Below are positions 40,777 to 51,755 of a stretch of DNA of 64,000 nucleotides, one piece after another. This DNA comes from Symsagittifera roscoffensis. Taxonomy: Eukaryota > Xenacoelomorpha > Acoela > Convolutidae. Where the stretch lies: contig NC_087063.1 in the NCBI RefSeq assembly GCF_963678635.1, positions 67,498,727-67,562,726 of the forward strand. The letters are read 5' to 3'. Positions within the stretch are counted from its first letter, which is position 1; every line of letters begins with the position of its first letter. The translations under genes were made by a program, and so were the position numbers. The notes beneath the pieces were generated by a model. It had not been told where the DNA came from and ran no database searches. It was given only the letters and a program-made list of their open reading frames with translations.

Positions 40777-41290
40777 GCTGAGCTTCGCACCACCTGCAAA
40801 ACAAAACCAGAAAGTCGCAAAAATCGAATAAAAAAATCGACACAAATGCGAAGCTGAGCTTCCCACCACTTGCAATGCAAAACAAGAAAGCCACTGAGTC
40901 AGAAAAAATGAAAATTACGAAAAAAAACAGATCTACTGATAAGGCTTGAATTGAAACAAACTCGAGCCGAGACAACAGAATGTGAAACTAGCATTGAAAA
41001 GAAAAACTATCAAGCGGTAACAAAGCCGGAAATACCTTCGCAAAAATCCTTTAGGCCGAAAATTTTTTAAATAAAATTATCAAGTTCCCCTCAGTCTCAA
41101 ACAACCACACTCATACACAAACTTTATTCTCGCGTCAAATGAAACAATAAGCGGCCAATATATAAGCCGAAAAAGAAGGAAAAAAATCCCGGAAAAAAAC
41201 CGAAAAAGATTCAGACAAATAAAAAGTCACCCTCAAAACACAAATATAGCGCGTGAAACGACGCAATATGAGGCGACTAAGCCAATTTTA
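40777..41290 (+). repeat. Duplicated block A
   Basis: Matches 42347-42860 in direct orientation: GAGCTGAGCTTCGCACCAC, GCAAAAATCGAATAAAAAA, TGCAATGCAAAACAAGAAAG, ACTGATAAGGCTTGA and TCTCGCGTCAAATGAAACAA. The offset is about 1.57 kb. Confidence 0.8.
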
Positions 41291-41478
41291 ACATTTACCT
41301 TTTTGAAAAAAAAACAATTCGTTGTCAGATTTAAATCCGGTACCTTCTTTGATTCAAATCTGGCCCATTCTTTACCTTCAAGTTAAACATGCAAAACACT
41401 AAGCGCTAAGAAATTTGAATTCAGTGTAGACCATTTTACCACCAGGAGCCCAAATGAGTCCTGTGAACAAAGTTTTTT

Positions 41479-42348
41479 TACGGAAAAGAAAATAAAGAAC
41501 CGATTGTAATACCTTGCTTATCGCAGGTATAAAAAGTCTTCATTGCGTACAAGCACAAGATCAATAGGTTGTTGTGCTTATACTTTAGTCTCAAGAACAT
41601 TTCTTAACAATTAATTTTATTAAATATTTAATTTACGTTCTTTCTATGTGTTTCGCAGCATGTTCTTTCAATTGATTTCTTAACCTCAGAACGATTGAAA
41701 ACTTTTTCGATTTTTTATAAATTCAACACTAACTTTCCACAGAAACTTGATTCGATCGGCTGCTAGCCATAAAATCTTAACACGATTGTTGACCCATTAA
41801 AAAACCAAAAATCGAATTACTTGGCTCAAAAGGTGGAAAACAGTGGAATTGTAGTTTTTTGACGTCAGCCAGCCTTCAATTCAGACTTTTTCTAGTTTCC
41901 GCCGCAGTGAAACTTCTGGGCAAATGTTACGTAGAAGTTTTTTTCAGCCTTTTTTGAAAGGGCCTGATTAAGGTTTTAACCATTGTTATCAGCGAACGCC
42001 TTATTTCTACTTAAGCGCATTAATGCCCCGCATTGAGCTAGCCGGAGTGCACGGACCCTCCAGTTAACTCGGTTTAAATTTTCAACTTAGTTAAGACTTT
42101 TGGGGAGCGGGGTATTAGGTGGTAAGTCAAAGACCGGCTTCTCCTTCGGCTCGGCTCTAAGAACAAAAAAAAACTGTCAAGGCGTAAAGTTAAAAAAAAA
42201 CAGTGAAAAGTAAGAAAAAAATCAATAATCAAATGTATCTTAAACCAAAAAGAGCGAAAAAAAAAACAAAATAAAATGCTCAAAACCTAAAACAAAACGA
42301 AAACAATATGACAATTTTATGTCGGCCAAAATTCAATTTAAATTTCCG
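41479..42348 (+). repeat. Duplicated block B
   Basis: Matches 44536-45332 in direct orientation: ACCGATTGTAATACCTTGCT, AGATCAATAGGTTGTTGTGC, TTCTACTTAAGCGCATTAAT and GCACGGACCCTCCAGTTA. The offset is about 3.06 kb. Two long terminal repeats of a gutted element are an alternative reading, but no coding remnant lies between them. Confidence 0.8.
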
Positions 42349-42860
42349 AGCTGAGCTTCGCACCACTTGCAAAACAAAACCATAAAGCCGCAAAAATCGA
42401 ATAAAAAATTCGACACAAAGGCAAAGCTGAGCTTCCCAACACTTGCAATGCAAAACAAGAAAGCCGCTAAGTCAAAAAAAATGAAAATTTCGAAAAAAAA
42501 CTGATGTACTGATAAGGCTTGATTTCAATTAACATCGAGCCAAGACAATAGAATGTGAAACTAGCATCGTAAGAAAAAATATCAAGCGGTATCAAAGCCG
42601 AAAATACTTTCGCAGAAACCCTGTAGGCCGAAGATTTAAAAAAAAAATTATTAAGTTCCCCTCACCCTCAAACAAACACACTCACTCAGAAATTTTATTC
42701 TCGCGTCAAATGAAACAAAAAGCGGCCACTATATAAGTCGAAAAAGAAAAAAAAGTAAAGCCCGGAAAAAACCGAAAAAATTTCAGACAAATAAAAAACC
42801 ACTCTCAAAACACATACATCGCGAGTGAAACGACGCAATATGAGGCGAATAAGCCAATGT
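42347..42860 (+). repeat. Duplicated block A' (second copy)
   Basis: Direct copy of block A. It begins immediately after the end of block B, so A-B-A' forms an ordered duplication. Confidence 0.8.
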
Positions 42861-44535
42861 AGTATAAACATAAACCTATCAAGACAAGAAAAACTTACAC
42901 AGCTCGTGAACCGATGAAGTACGAGGCGACTAAGCCGATGTAATATAAGCTGCAACATATCAAGCCGAAAAAACTAGTAAAAGAAAGACGCAGAAAAAAA
43001 ATTCAAAAAAAACTTCAATTAATGAGAAAACGTAGTCCCCCTCAAAACACAGACAAGCACACCAAAACTTGATACGACCATCGAAAGCCGTAATATGCGG
43101 CCATTAAACCTATACAAAAAAAAACCAAAACCGATCACGCCAAAAAAAAAAGTAAAACAAAAACTCCGAAAAAATTGTTGTCGTGAAAAAAATGAACTAT
43201 AATTTTTCTAAGATGTGTAGCATTCTGTGCAACGCAGAGGAGAGCCTAGAAATTATGTTTTCCGTGAAACTACTGGGTATTAGGCCACCAAGTCGATATA
43301 AAATATGTCAAAACCTTTTTAGCCGAAAAAAGGACACAGAAAACAAATTATAACAAATCGAGTTGGAAAAATCACAACTAACATACAAATCAGATTTTTA
43401 AAAGGACGGATATTTCAAATTACAAACTCACAAGCTTAATATTTGCAACCGAGGGGAGTAGGAGTTGCTAAGCGGACGAAGAAGCAAAGGAGTCCAGAAA
43501 GGAGTCCTCTGGACAACTGTTGTTTAAGGCAAAATCTAAAACCCGATTGCAGTACCCTTCTTATCGCAAGATAGAACATTTCGAAAAAATGAAGTTATCA
43601 AAACTAATAAGGCTGATTGTGAAAGGAAAACATTCCAAAAAAAAATAGGAAAAAAAATTACAAAAAGAATTCACAAAAGTAGGAACACGAAGGCATGAAG
43701 ACCATTTATTATTGGCCGAAACCTATCAAGCAAAAAAATACTCAATAGAAAAAAAAAACAACTAAACCAAAGCAAAAATTACCATCATCCTCAATTTTTT
43801 TTTGCATTTTTGCGATCCAGAGGAGAACAATAAGTTTATCTTTTCGTAAATAAAACACTAAGCCCGTGAAAAATTACGTCGAAACCAATTGTGCAGGATT
43901 AGGTTTCAACGCAACCCATAAAAAAAATACACGAAGTCTGGGTTAGTAAAAATACAAACACATTAAAAAAACATTTGAAGCAACTACAACTTACCTTGCC
44001 ATTTACTTTTGCGATTAATTTTTACAAAAGGGCAACTAAGACGATAAACATAAGCAGAAGACAAATAAGACGACAATTTTTGAAACGGAACCTTTTGACC
44101 TTACAAACCTAGAAGCTTTGCCGTTGCAGGCGTTTTTGATACCTTCAGACCAATTGGACCGGACACAATAGTATGTATTTAAATTTTTTTGAACTGAACC
44201 TAAGCCTACCATATCTAGCTTTAGGATATGGAAAAGTCTAGCGCTACCCAGTGCAATTCTCTAGCTAACCGCGAGTGTAAATACGAACCAGTAACACAGC
44301 TGAAAAACCTGAGCAGAAGCTTTTCAAGACAAAACAAAATAAAAAAATTCTAAACTGTATAAAAACTTTCTGAACTGATTAAAAAATTTCAATAAAATTT
44401 TTAAATTGATTAAAAACTGTAAAATTGCGAAAACAAAAAAATAAAGCAACTACATTGAAAAATGTTTTGGGCAAAAAACCTCCTGGATGGGACAACTAAA
44501 CCAACAAAACCGATAAAGCAGTTAAAAATTAGACC

Positions 44536-45332
44536 AAATACGGAAAAGAAAACAAAGTACCGATTGTAATACCTTGCTTATCGCAGGTGTTAAAAGTCTT
44601 ACTTGCGTACAAGCAAAAGATCAATAGGTTGTTGTGCTTATAATTTAGTCCAAAAAACTTTTCTTAACAGTTAATTTTGTTTAATTTTTAATTTACGTTC
44701 CTTCTATGTGTTTCCCATTATGTTCTTTCAATTGATTTCTAACGATTGAAAATTTTTTTTCAATTTTTTAAAATTCAAAACAAATTTTCAACAAACAGAA
44801 ACTTGATTCGATCGGCCGCTAGCCATAAAATCTAAACACGATTGTTGACGCATGAACAAACCGAATATCATATGGCTTCGCTCAAAAGGTGAAAAACACG
44901 TGGAACCGCAGTGAAATTTCTGGGCAAATGTTATGTAGAAGTTTTTCTTAGCACTTTTGAGTGGGCCTGATTAAGGTATTTAACCATTGTTATCAACGAA
45001 CGCCTTATTTCTACTTAAGCGCATTAATGCCCCGTATTGAGCTAGCCGGAGGGCACGGACCCTCCAGTTAGCTCGGTTTAACTTTTCAATTTAGTAATGA
45101 CCGAAAATTCGGGGGGCGTGGGCTTAGGTGGGAAGTCAATGACCGGCTTCTCCTTCGGCTCTAAGACCAAAAAAACGACTCTGAAAACAGTGAAAATTAA
45201 GAAAAAATCAATAAGTCATTGTATCTTAAACCAAAAAGAACAAAAAACAAAATAAAATTCAAAAAACCTAAAACAAAACGAAAACAATATGAATATGTTC
45301 TGTCGGTCAAAACTCGATTTGAATTTCCTATT
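44536..45332 (+). repeat. Duplicated block B' (second copy)
   Basis: Second direct copy of block B. Similarity stops after GAATTTCC, where unrelated sequence begins. The conserved 3' third (CGAACGCCTTATTTCTACTT) is closer to identity than the A-rich 5' part. Confidence 0.8.
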
Positions 45333-45494
45333 TTCTGTTGCTTCAATTTAATTCTTATCATTCCTGATTGTTGATTGTTTGTTAAATGCTATCAATGGAG
45401 TGGTGTATGAGTATTTAAGCACATTAAAGATATTTTTGCCGGTGACTGGATGGTAGTTCGGCGCGTCAGGGCAGTCGAGCGTCAGACACAACAT

Positions 45495-45610
45495 GAGCCA
45501 TGAGGGACTACTTTAATGTTTGTGAAAACTGCCTTGATAGCCTTGAGAGGACACCGGAAGAAACAGCAATACACGTCCTGTAGTACCCGAGACACCGACA
45601 TAAACATTTT
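45495..45610 (+). pseudogene. 3' end of a LINE-type retrotransposon ORF2 (relic)
   Basis: RDYFNVCENCLDSLERTPEE and TAIHVL follow the C-terminal Cys/His pattern of LINE ORF2 proteins (C..C, then E-x-x-x-H-V-L and Cys-Pro-Arg), here ending in a stop. The upstream CATGAGGGACTAC resembles the GHG-x-F-x-x-YL motif with a base loss. Only about 40 residues survive. Confidence 0.45.
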
Positions 45611-46645
45611 GTGCCACAATCAATAAACATTTCTCATCGAATATCATTCCAGCATAAATTGTACACTTTCAGTATTTCTCTATACTTTATACTAATGGTT
45701 AATTCAAAACCTTTTGCCCCACTTTAATGTTTGTTGGTTATCGTCAGAGCAGTTTTGTTATCGTTGGGAAACTAATTCTGAAAAAAAAGAAAGATAGGAG
45801 GTACAATGGGACCGGTTTCTTTGTTCCTCCATCGACTGCAAAAATCCGAATCAAATGGTTTGATTGGAAAAAAGGTAAAAATAAGAGGGTACAGTAAGTG
45901 AAATTCAAGACTAAAATAAGGTTAAAAAACACATTTTGTCAAAAAATAAGATTTTTGGACCACTCGTTAACATCAAAACTTTGGTAATTCAAGATTCTTC
46001 GAACGGAAAAAATCATCTGCACAAGTGCGGTTAACTACTTAAAAGAAACCGCGCAGAAATAAGCTCAGAAAAATGAGAAAATAATTTTTTAATTGAGTTT
46101 TGTTTGTGAAGTTTTGACATAGATCAATCTGTAGAAAAATTTAGTTTTTAAGTGTTTCGCGAGCGGTTTTGCTTGGTGTTAAGGCAACCATCTCAGTAGC
46201 ATTTTGAAACAAAACAGAGATGTTAAGTTTTAAAGAAGCATTTGGAGGGTCGAATATGACAGTTTTTGGCTAAAAGTTTGTTTCTAAACAGTTTTGGTCC
46301 ATTATATTGCATTATTTTAGTATCTTTTAGTGCTATTGCGTTGTATCAAAAATTTTCAAGCGATTTGAGCAAAAATTGCGAGAAAAAATTATGAAAGTCT
46401 ATGTGAGTGTTGAGAAAAAGGCAAAAAAAACGAAACACTTTTTTTAATTTTCAAAGACCATTGAACCGATTGGAATAAATCTGATATTATAGGTCGAAAT
46501 TTTTCATAGCCTTTTAATAGGTTATTAAGTCTTAGAATAACGGTTTATGTAAAAATCGGTTCGCAAAGAAACATTTTTAGATTTAGGGTAACCTGACTGA
46601 AGAAAATGACCCTTGAACGAACATGATCGGATGAGCAGCCATACC

Positions 46646-46930
46646 ATGACAAAATTGGAGGCCCGAATAGACGCAAAAACCAATCTGATGATGGAGAAGT
46701 TTCATGAGTTTTCGAAAATTAGTAACCGGGAGAATAGCCTGGAGGCGAGCGAAAAATTGGGCTAAAAAACCGGCTTCCAAAATTTCAAACGTGCAGAGTC
46801 ACCCCCTGCCAATACTAATTTTCCATCCATGGGACGAAACCAGTGCGGCAAAACGTGCGGTCTTTCTCAGGGATATATTTGTCGCCAATGTGCCAAAAGA
46901 GATCTGTACCAGAAAGCCTGTACCTTTTAG
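46646..46930 (+). pseudogene. Gag-like or ORF1-like relic with a Cys cluster
   Basis: The frame from 46646 reads MTKLEARIDAKTNLMMEKFH (coiled-coil-like), then SKISNRENSLEASEKLG and an in-frame TAA. The same frame continues to RNQCGKTCGLSQGYICRQC, with Cys pairs suggesting a zinc ribbon or knuckle. Family not identified. Confidence 0.35.
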
Positions 46931-47466
46931 CCTAATTGTTGTGATAAACTTATTAAATAGATTTGTTATATTTGATGTTTGTGCCTGTTTGTGGAGCGCC
47001 CTCTGAGGGATTTTAGAGACAGGTCTGTCAAGTGGCTTTCGGTGTGGAGGTGGAAACTGGAACTGGCTTGAAGAGTCTGGTGGTGCACCGCTGGACCTAC
47101 TGAGCTCGGGTGAGATTGTTCCTTGTTCGATTTTATGATTTAAATGAATTTAATTAGAAGAAGAAGAAGAAGAAAGAACACCTGAATTACTATACAGTAA
47201 AAAGCCGAGGCATCAGTATAGCACAGTGTAAATAATAAAGTTGGTTAAAATTCATTGGTTACATCAAACAAAAACACAACATCAGAAAACAAGCAATAAA
47301 CAAAACAACAAAACAAAACAAGTTCGGTTACAGTTCAGAAATTGGTTGATTAAAATATATGAAGTTACGGATACTAAAAAAACATCAGTTTTAAGAATTA
47401 AGAACGAGCTGGTATCAAAACTTTACAAACGATTTTATAGATAGTCCAAACATATAGCGTATATAT

Positions 47467-48740
47467 GTAACATTCGTCTACTGTAGTCACACATGAGGCT
47501 TAAGAAAAATAGGCCCTATAACCATTGGCTCAAGAGTCAGGGACACTATCTCTTGTGTTTTTCTACCTCAAATCAGTCGGAGCCAATTCGGTTCGCTTGT
47601 GACATGAGACTACGACCCGTTACAGCTTAAAGGCTACTACCAAAATATCCCCCACTCTAGAAATAATAACGTCCCCATACTCAGGTCTCTAGATACCCAA
47701 AATACATGAACGCCGTTAAAAACCGGGTTGGAACAATCCGTTAAGTTACTTTATATTAGACAGTGGAACTTTGATCCATTTCAGATGGATCAACCTAAAA
47801 CTCGCCTTACCTCAACATAACAATCATAAAACACACTCTAGAAATTTAAATTAAGTACTCACATCGTAGCACACTCAAGAAAGGGAAGTACTTCAGTCGG
47901 TAATTAACTCGAGAATTAAATAACGTAACTAAATGAGTTTTAATGTTTCAATGACAAGGACAAGTTTTAACTCTAGGATGTAGTTTCTCGTGAACCATTG
48001 GGACACTCAAGCTGTCCACCTTTCCACCGAAGGTTCACTCTAATTCAGTTCAAATAGTAATCCAATCGAGTGATAACAATCCAGTTCTCGGGAATACGCC
48101 TGTCTCTGTTTCAGATGGGACAGCTCTACTCTCGTTCTATTCCGACAGAAATTGCGAATAGCAATTTCCCACTGTTTCATCTAGCAACTTTCCCGCGAGT
48201 GTTGTTCGATCGTTCTGAATTCTCTTTTTCGGTTTTCAGTTATCGCGAGAAAATCGTGCATGACAGGCTCCATTCGAATTTTTGAAAAATTAAATTTCAC
48301 CCCAAAATTAAGTGCTCTTGCTTTTCTCAAGGTCAAACTTCCAAATATGACCGACTGGCACATACTCCCCGGACTCAAGATCGATGTCCTCATCGCGTGC
48401 TGTCGTCTGCCAGTGAGTCCCAAAAAATTGAGTGTTGCTCAAGGTACAGTGCCAGTGGTCATTTACAGAAGTTTGCAGCAGACTTAAGCTTATCTACACC
48501 CCAAAATTCACGGCCATGTAAAATTTTCACACTATCGCTAAACAGCAATCAAAATCTGCACACACTTGCACCTATGAATTCTCGCTTTTCAAGCCAATTA
48601 TTTAAAATTTCTTTTGTCCCATTCAATTAGGAAATTGTCATGCAGCATTTTGATTTATATAATAGATATAGCATATTAATAACAATATCTGTTTCGTTAA
48701 AATTTCTTTTTCGTGAACCCAGGTTTCACCCGGATCCACA
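47467..48740 (-). repeat. Candidate 3' LTR of the giant element
   Basis: On the minus strand, TGTGGATCC begins just after the polypurine tract and the proposed end is GAATGTTACA at 47467, giving TGT...ACA termini and about 1.27 kb. A TATATAAAT box candidate lies near 48655. The motif CTTGAG occurs at least six times. The left boundary is a guess, because the second LTR lies outside the window. Confidence 0.45.
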
Positions 48741-48746
48741 CTCAAG

Positions 48747-48761
48747 CCCCCTTTCCCTCTC
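48747..48761 (-). promoter_or_regulatory. Polypurine tract, primer site for plus-strand DNA synthesis
   Basis: GAGAGGGAAAGGGGG on the minus strand is an uninterrupted 15-purine run. It lies 30 nt after the stop of the last ORF and next to the proposed LTR start, which is the standard position for an LTR-element PPT. Confidence 0.65.
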
Positions 48762-48790
48762 AAGACTCAAGATCCATTTGAGCCATCCGC

Positions 48791-49576
48791 TCATTTCGCA
48801 CTCTTCGCCTTGGAGGTGCCGTCTCCTGAAGTACTGGATACGGCAAACTGTCCCAACAGTTCTTCTTCATCATCGGAGCTAATCACGATCTCCTCCCAAG
48901 CCTTCAGCTGTTCATAGGATCGCATCCATTCCTTTTGCTCCTGCAACCTTTTTGCCTGATTGGGTAGTGCCTTCACCCTTGATTCCCGGTTCAAACAAAA
49001 GGAGTTGTGTAGGCTCAAGCTCACGTTCTTCGCCAAGTCTTCCTCTAGTATTGATTCCCTCGCTTTGGTATTGTCTCTAGACATTTTACCCACTCTCTTC
49101 CATCCTGTCGTGATCGCATTTCGATGGGTTAACAGGGGTCTCTTGAAAGCTTCCGGCCCAATCTCGGCCTGGAACTGTCGATACTCCTTTTGATGCTTTC
49201 TCATGTGATCTTTCGTTGTCATGTATAACCAAGACGTCAGTGTCGCTCGAAACCATAGAAAGTACCTCAAGCGGCTCCATACGTGTCTGACTTCCGTTGG
49301 TATGGCGAATACTTTGCATGCAGTCTCAAACAACTCGAGTCTCCTGCTGTAGTCTATCACATATATTGACTCAGCCGTTGGCGTCTTTGCTTCCCGATAC
49401 TTTGTTATATTCTCCTCTATCCATCTCAGAGCCAGCATCGTACTCACTACTAAGAGCGTCACCTTCTGCGGTGATCCGGTAATCAGATCGACCGAATTTC
49501 TTCCATATCCCACACCAGACAAAGGTTCTTGTGGTCTGGATACCACACCGTCTGTGCTAAACAGTGGCATGGGCAT
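48791..49576 (-). CDS. Last ORF of the giant element (261 aa), unknown
   Basis: Charged and largely alpha-helical, with a Lys/Arg-rich centre (KDHMRKHQKEYRQF) and an acidic end (ISSDDEEELLGQF). No family recognised. It overlaps the preceding ORF (49483-51690) by 94 nt in another frame, so it is probably the C-terminus of the same long polyprotein after a frame change near 49500-49576. The stop lies 30 nt before the polypurine tract. Confidence 0.55.
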   Translation of the reverse strand: MPMPLFSTDGVVSRPQEPLSGVGYGRNSVDLITGSPQKVTLLVVSTMLALRWIEENITKYREAKTPTAESIYVIDYSRRLELFETACKVFAIPTEVRHVWSRLRYFLWFRATLTSWLYMTTKDHMRKHQKEYRQFQAEIGPEAFKRPLLTHRNAITTGWKRVGKMSRDNTKARESILEEDLAKNVSLSLHNSFCLNRESRVKALPNQAKRLQEQKEWMRSYEQLKAWEEIVISSDDEEELLGQFAVSSTSGDGTSKAKSAK

Positions 49577-51690
49577 TCTCCATGGGTGATCTCAATGCTC
49601 CTGAGGTTACGCTCCCCCGAGGCTTCCAAGAGAGGCTCAAGCTCCATCATTTTCTCATGCATCGTGTCGTTCTCTCCCATGTTTGGAGTACCCCCCACAG
49701 GTTTTCCGATCACGTTTTGTCTCTCGTGATCGCTTGTGTTCTCACTTTCCAACTTCAAAAGCTCTTCTCCCCAGATTTCACTCAAGTCATCTCTCAACTC
49801 TTTCGGTACTGTCCCTCTGATTTTCCTCAACAACTTGTGCGAGTGATGCGATACCCGAGCCAACCTCACGCACTTGGGCACTGAGAAGGCCTTGTCCACC
49901 AATATTCTCTGGTTGGATGCTTCCACCATCGCCATGTGCAGTGGGTAGTGGCTCCCGCACAAATTGGCCATCATTGACCCTATCAGGGATTTTGCTTTCA
50001 ACGGCAGGCCATAAGCTTCGCTCATGGGAAACCCCATTTCTGCCTCGAGACCAACCTTCCAGCTCCGGATATGTTTTTGAGTCACCTGCAACACTCCCGG
50101 CCATGATTCCACGCTCAACGCCGTCACTAAATGGTGTTCAGACTCTAGCCTCTCCAGTGACTGCAGACTACACGTTCTCGAGAAGAATCCGAGAGCTGTC
50201 GCTATGTTCACCGTAGTTCTCGCGTAACACTCCGCCACTATTTGTACTTCACTTTTCTCCCTTTCCGTGATGTCTTCAAACCAAGTAACCAGATCTTCTT
50301 TTTGAAAAGACAATATCCTGACACATGATCGTCCATCGCAGGTGTGCTCTCCACTCCCACACGTAGAATCCAGACAGCTACCCGGCTCCATCTTCTTTGC
50401 TGACTCAAGACTGTTCGTCTTTTCGCCTGACTCCTTCATCTGAGGTAAGATCAGTTTGTGCACCACACTCAATTTTGCCAAATCTTCATCTTCCGTTGGA
50501 GCTAACCTCACCCGTTCGGTGGTCTCCTCGATCAGACTCGCGTGGGGATGTGGGCACCAGGAGGGTCTTAGTAACTTCCATACCACTCCCAAGTTCGTGA
50601 TCAGCAAGCCATTGCCATCACCCATGTTCACTTCAACTCTCTTGTTCGAGCGCAGTATGCTCACCACCTCCGGTGTTTTCTCAAGAATCAGGCCCAGGCT
50701 CGGCCTCTCTTTCTCCCCCGCGTCTATTTCCATTATTTTTTCTGTCCAAAACTTCAGCAGCTCCGCTACCTCGTGGTTCCTGTGAGCGCCTCCAGTTTCT
50801 GAGTCTAAGAAGGGGTTGTAGGCTATTCCCATCACTCCTGACACGTATTGGTATTCCCCCTTCTCGCTGGGTCTCGAGTACTGCTCTGACGAGGCCAGGT
50901 TACGGTGAACATCATGTTCTTCTTCGAACTTCTTGTTAAAAAACCTCCGCACCTCATCTAGCTTTCTGTGGTTCTCTAGGGATAGTCTGGAACCATCTTC
51001 CTTTTCTATTCCAGTACTCTGATACACGTTTAAGATGATCGTTGAGACTCTTTTTTCCACGGTTTTACTTCCGCTTGCCCTTTGGTGGCACGCCAAGATG
51101 GTGCTGTCAGACATCATTGACATTATCCATCTCAAGAAACATGTGGCATCCTTCCTCCTAGCCAGGCTCAAGCCTGAATTATCCCTGGCCACGTGTTGCA
51201 TCAATGCTTGATACACATCTAGCTTCTTGCTTCCCAACTTCAGCCTGTCATATGAGGTCAATGTCTCCAACTCTATTCCCACCAGACTCCAGGTGAACAT
51301 CAATTGTCCTGCGGTTCTAACGAAGGGATTCGCCATCAATGGCGGCGCTGACGAGGATGTCCTCATTGCCTCTTCGAAATGATCCTTCAACAAGTTCTGC
51401 CAGGACCTCTTCAGCTGATTCGCCAATTCTATCTTGTTAACCCCAGCCTTTTGCTGGGTGGCCCAATTGCGTCGTTTGCGAGCCACTCCACTGTCCAACT
51501 TCTTCAAGCAGTCTTCCATTTCCTTCAATGTCTCTAGGGCCACCCACCATGTCCGGGAGGTGTTCCTCGTTTTATTCCTCTCCAGTGGATCACTCGCCAC
51601 TTGCTTCCCCGTGGCCTGGTGTGCCTTCGAAACCCATTCTTTGCCGACATCCACTTCCCATGTCTGTCCGCTCGTTGAACCTCTCTTCAC
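49483..51690 (-). CDS. Long unassigned ORF of the giant element (735 aa)
   Basis: Starts at a GTG, but the frame is open further upstream (reading EIEASTSSTSEEDFKPQK across the gap), so the true start is probably a frame change from the preceding ORF. The composition looks like a folded protein with helices (LSLARRKDATCFLRWIMSMM, FFNKKFEEEHDVHRNL). A Cys-rich patch, CLDSTCGSGEHTCDGRSC, sits at about residues 435-455 and could bind zinc. I recognise no polymerase, protease or envelope motif and see no clear membrane span. Confidence 0.6.
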   Translation of the reverse strand: MKRGSTSGQTWEVDVGKEWVSKAHQATGKQVASDPLERNKTRNTSRTWWVALETLKEMEDCLKKLDSGVARKRRNWATQQKAGVNKIELANQLKRSWQNLLKDHFEEAMRTSSSAPPLMANPFVRTAGQLMFTWSLVGIELETLTSYDRLKLGSKKLDVYQALMQHVARDNSGLSLARRKDATCFLRWIMSMMSDSTILACHQRASGSKTVEKRVSTIILNVYQSTGIEKEDGSRLSLENHRKLDEVRRFFNKKFEEEHDVHRNLASSEQYSRPSEKGEYQYVSGVMGIAYNPFLDSETGGAHRNHEVAELLKFWTEKIMEIDAGEKERPSLGLILEKTPEVVSILRSNKRVEVNMGDGNGLLITNLGVVWKLLRPSWCPHPHASLIEETTERVRLAPTEDEDLAKLSVVHKLILPQMKESGEKTNSLESAKKMEPGSCLDSTCGSGEHTCDGRSCVRILSFQKEDLVTWFEDITEREKSEVQIVAECYARTTVNIATALGFFSRTCSLQSLERLESEHHLVTALSVESWPGVLQVTQKHIRSWKVGLEAEMGFPMSEAYGLPLKAKSLIGSMMANLCGSHYPLHMAMVEASNQRILVDKAFSVPKCVRLARVSHHSHKLLRKIRGTVPKELRDDLSEIWGEELLKLESENTSDHERQNVIGKPVGGTPNMGENDTMHEKMMELEPLLEASGERNLRSIEITHGECPCHCLAQTVWYPDHKNLCLVWDMEEIRSI

Positions 51691-51755
51691 GTTTATCTTC
51701 TGGGGCTTAAAGTCTTCCTCCGATGTCGAACTGGTGGAAGCCTCTATCTCCCTCT

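Larger units (their letters stand above)
40141..47466. other. Intergenic repeat-rich tract between FUZ and the giant retroelement
   Basis: No host gene was recognised. The tract holds direct duplicated blocks at 40777-41290/42347-42860 and 41479-42348/44536-45332, tRNA-like SINEs at about 40495, 40670, 41280 and 44030, a LINE 3' relic at 45.5 kb and a gag-like relic at 46.6 kb. The remainder is A-rich. Confidence 0.6.
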
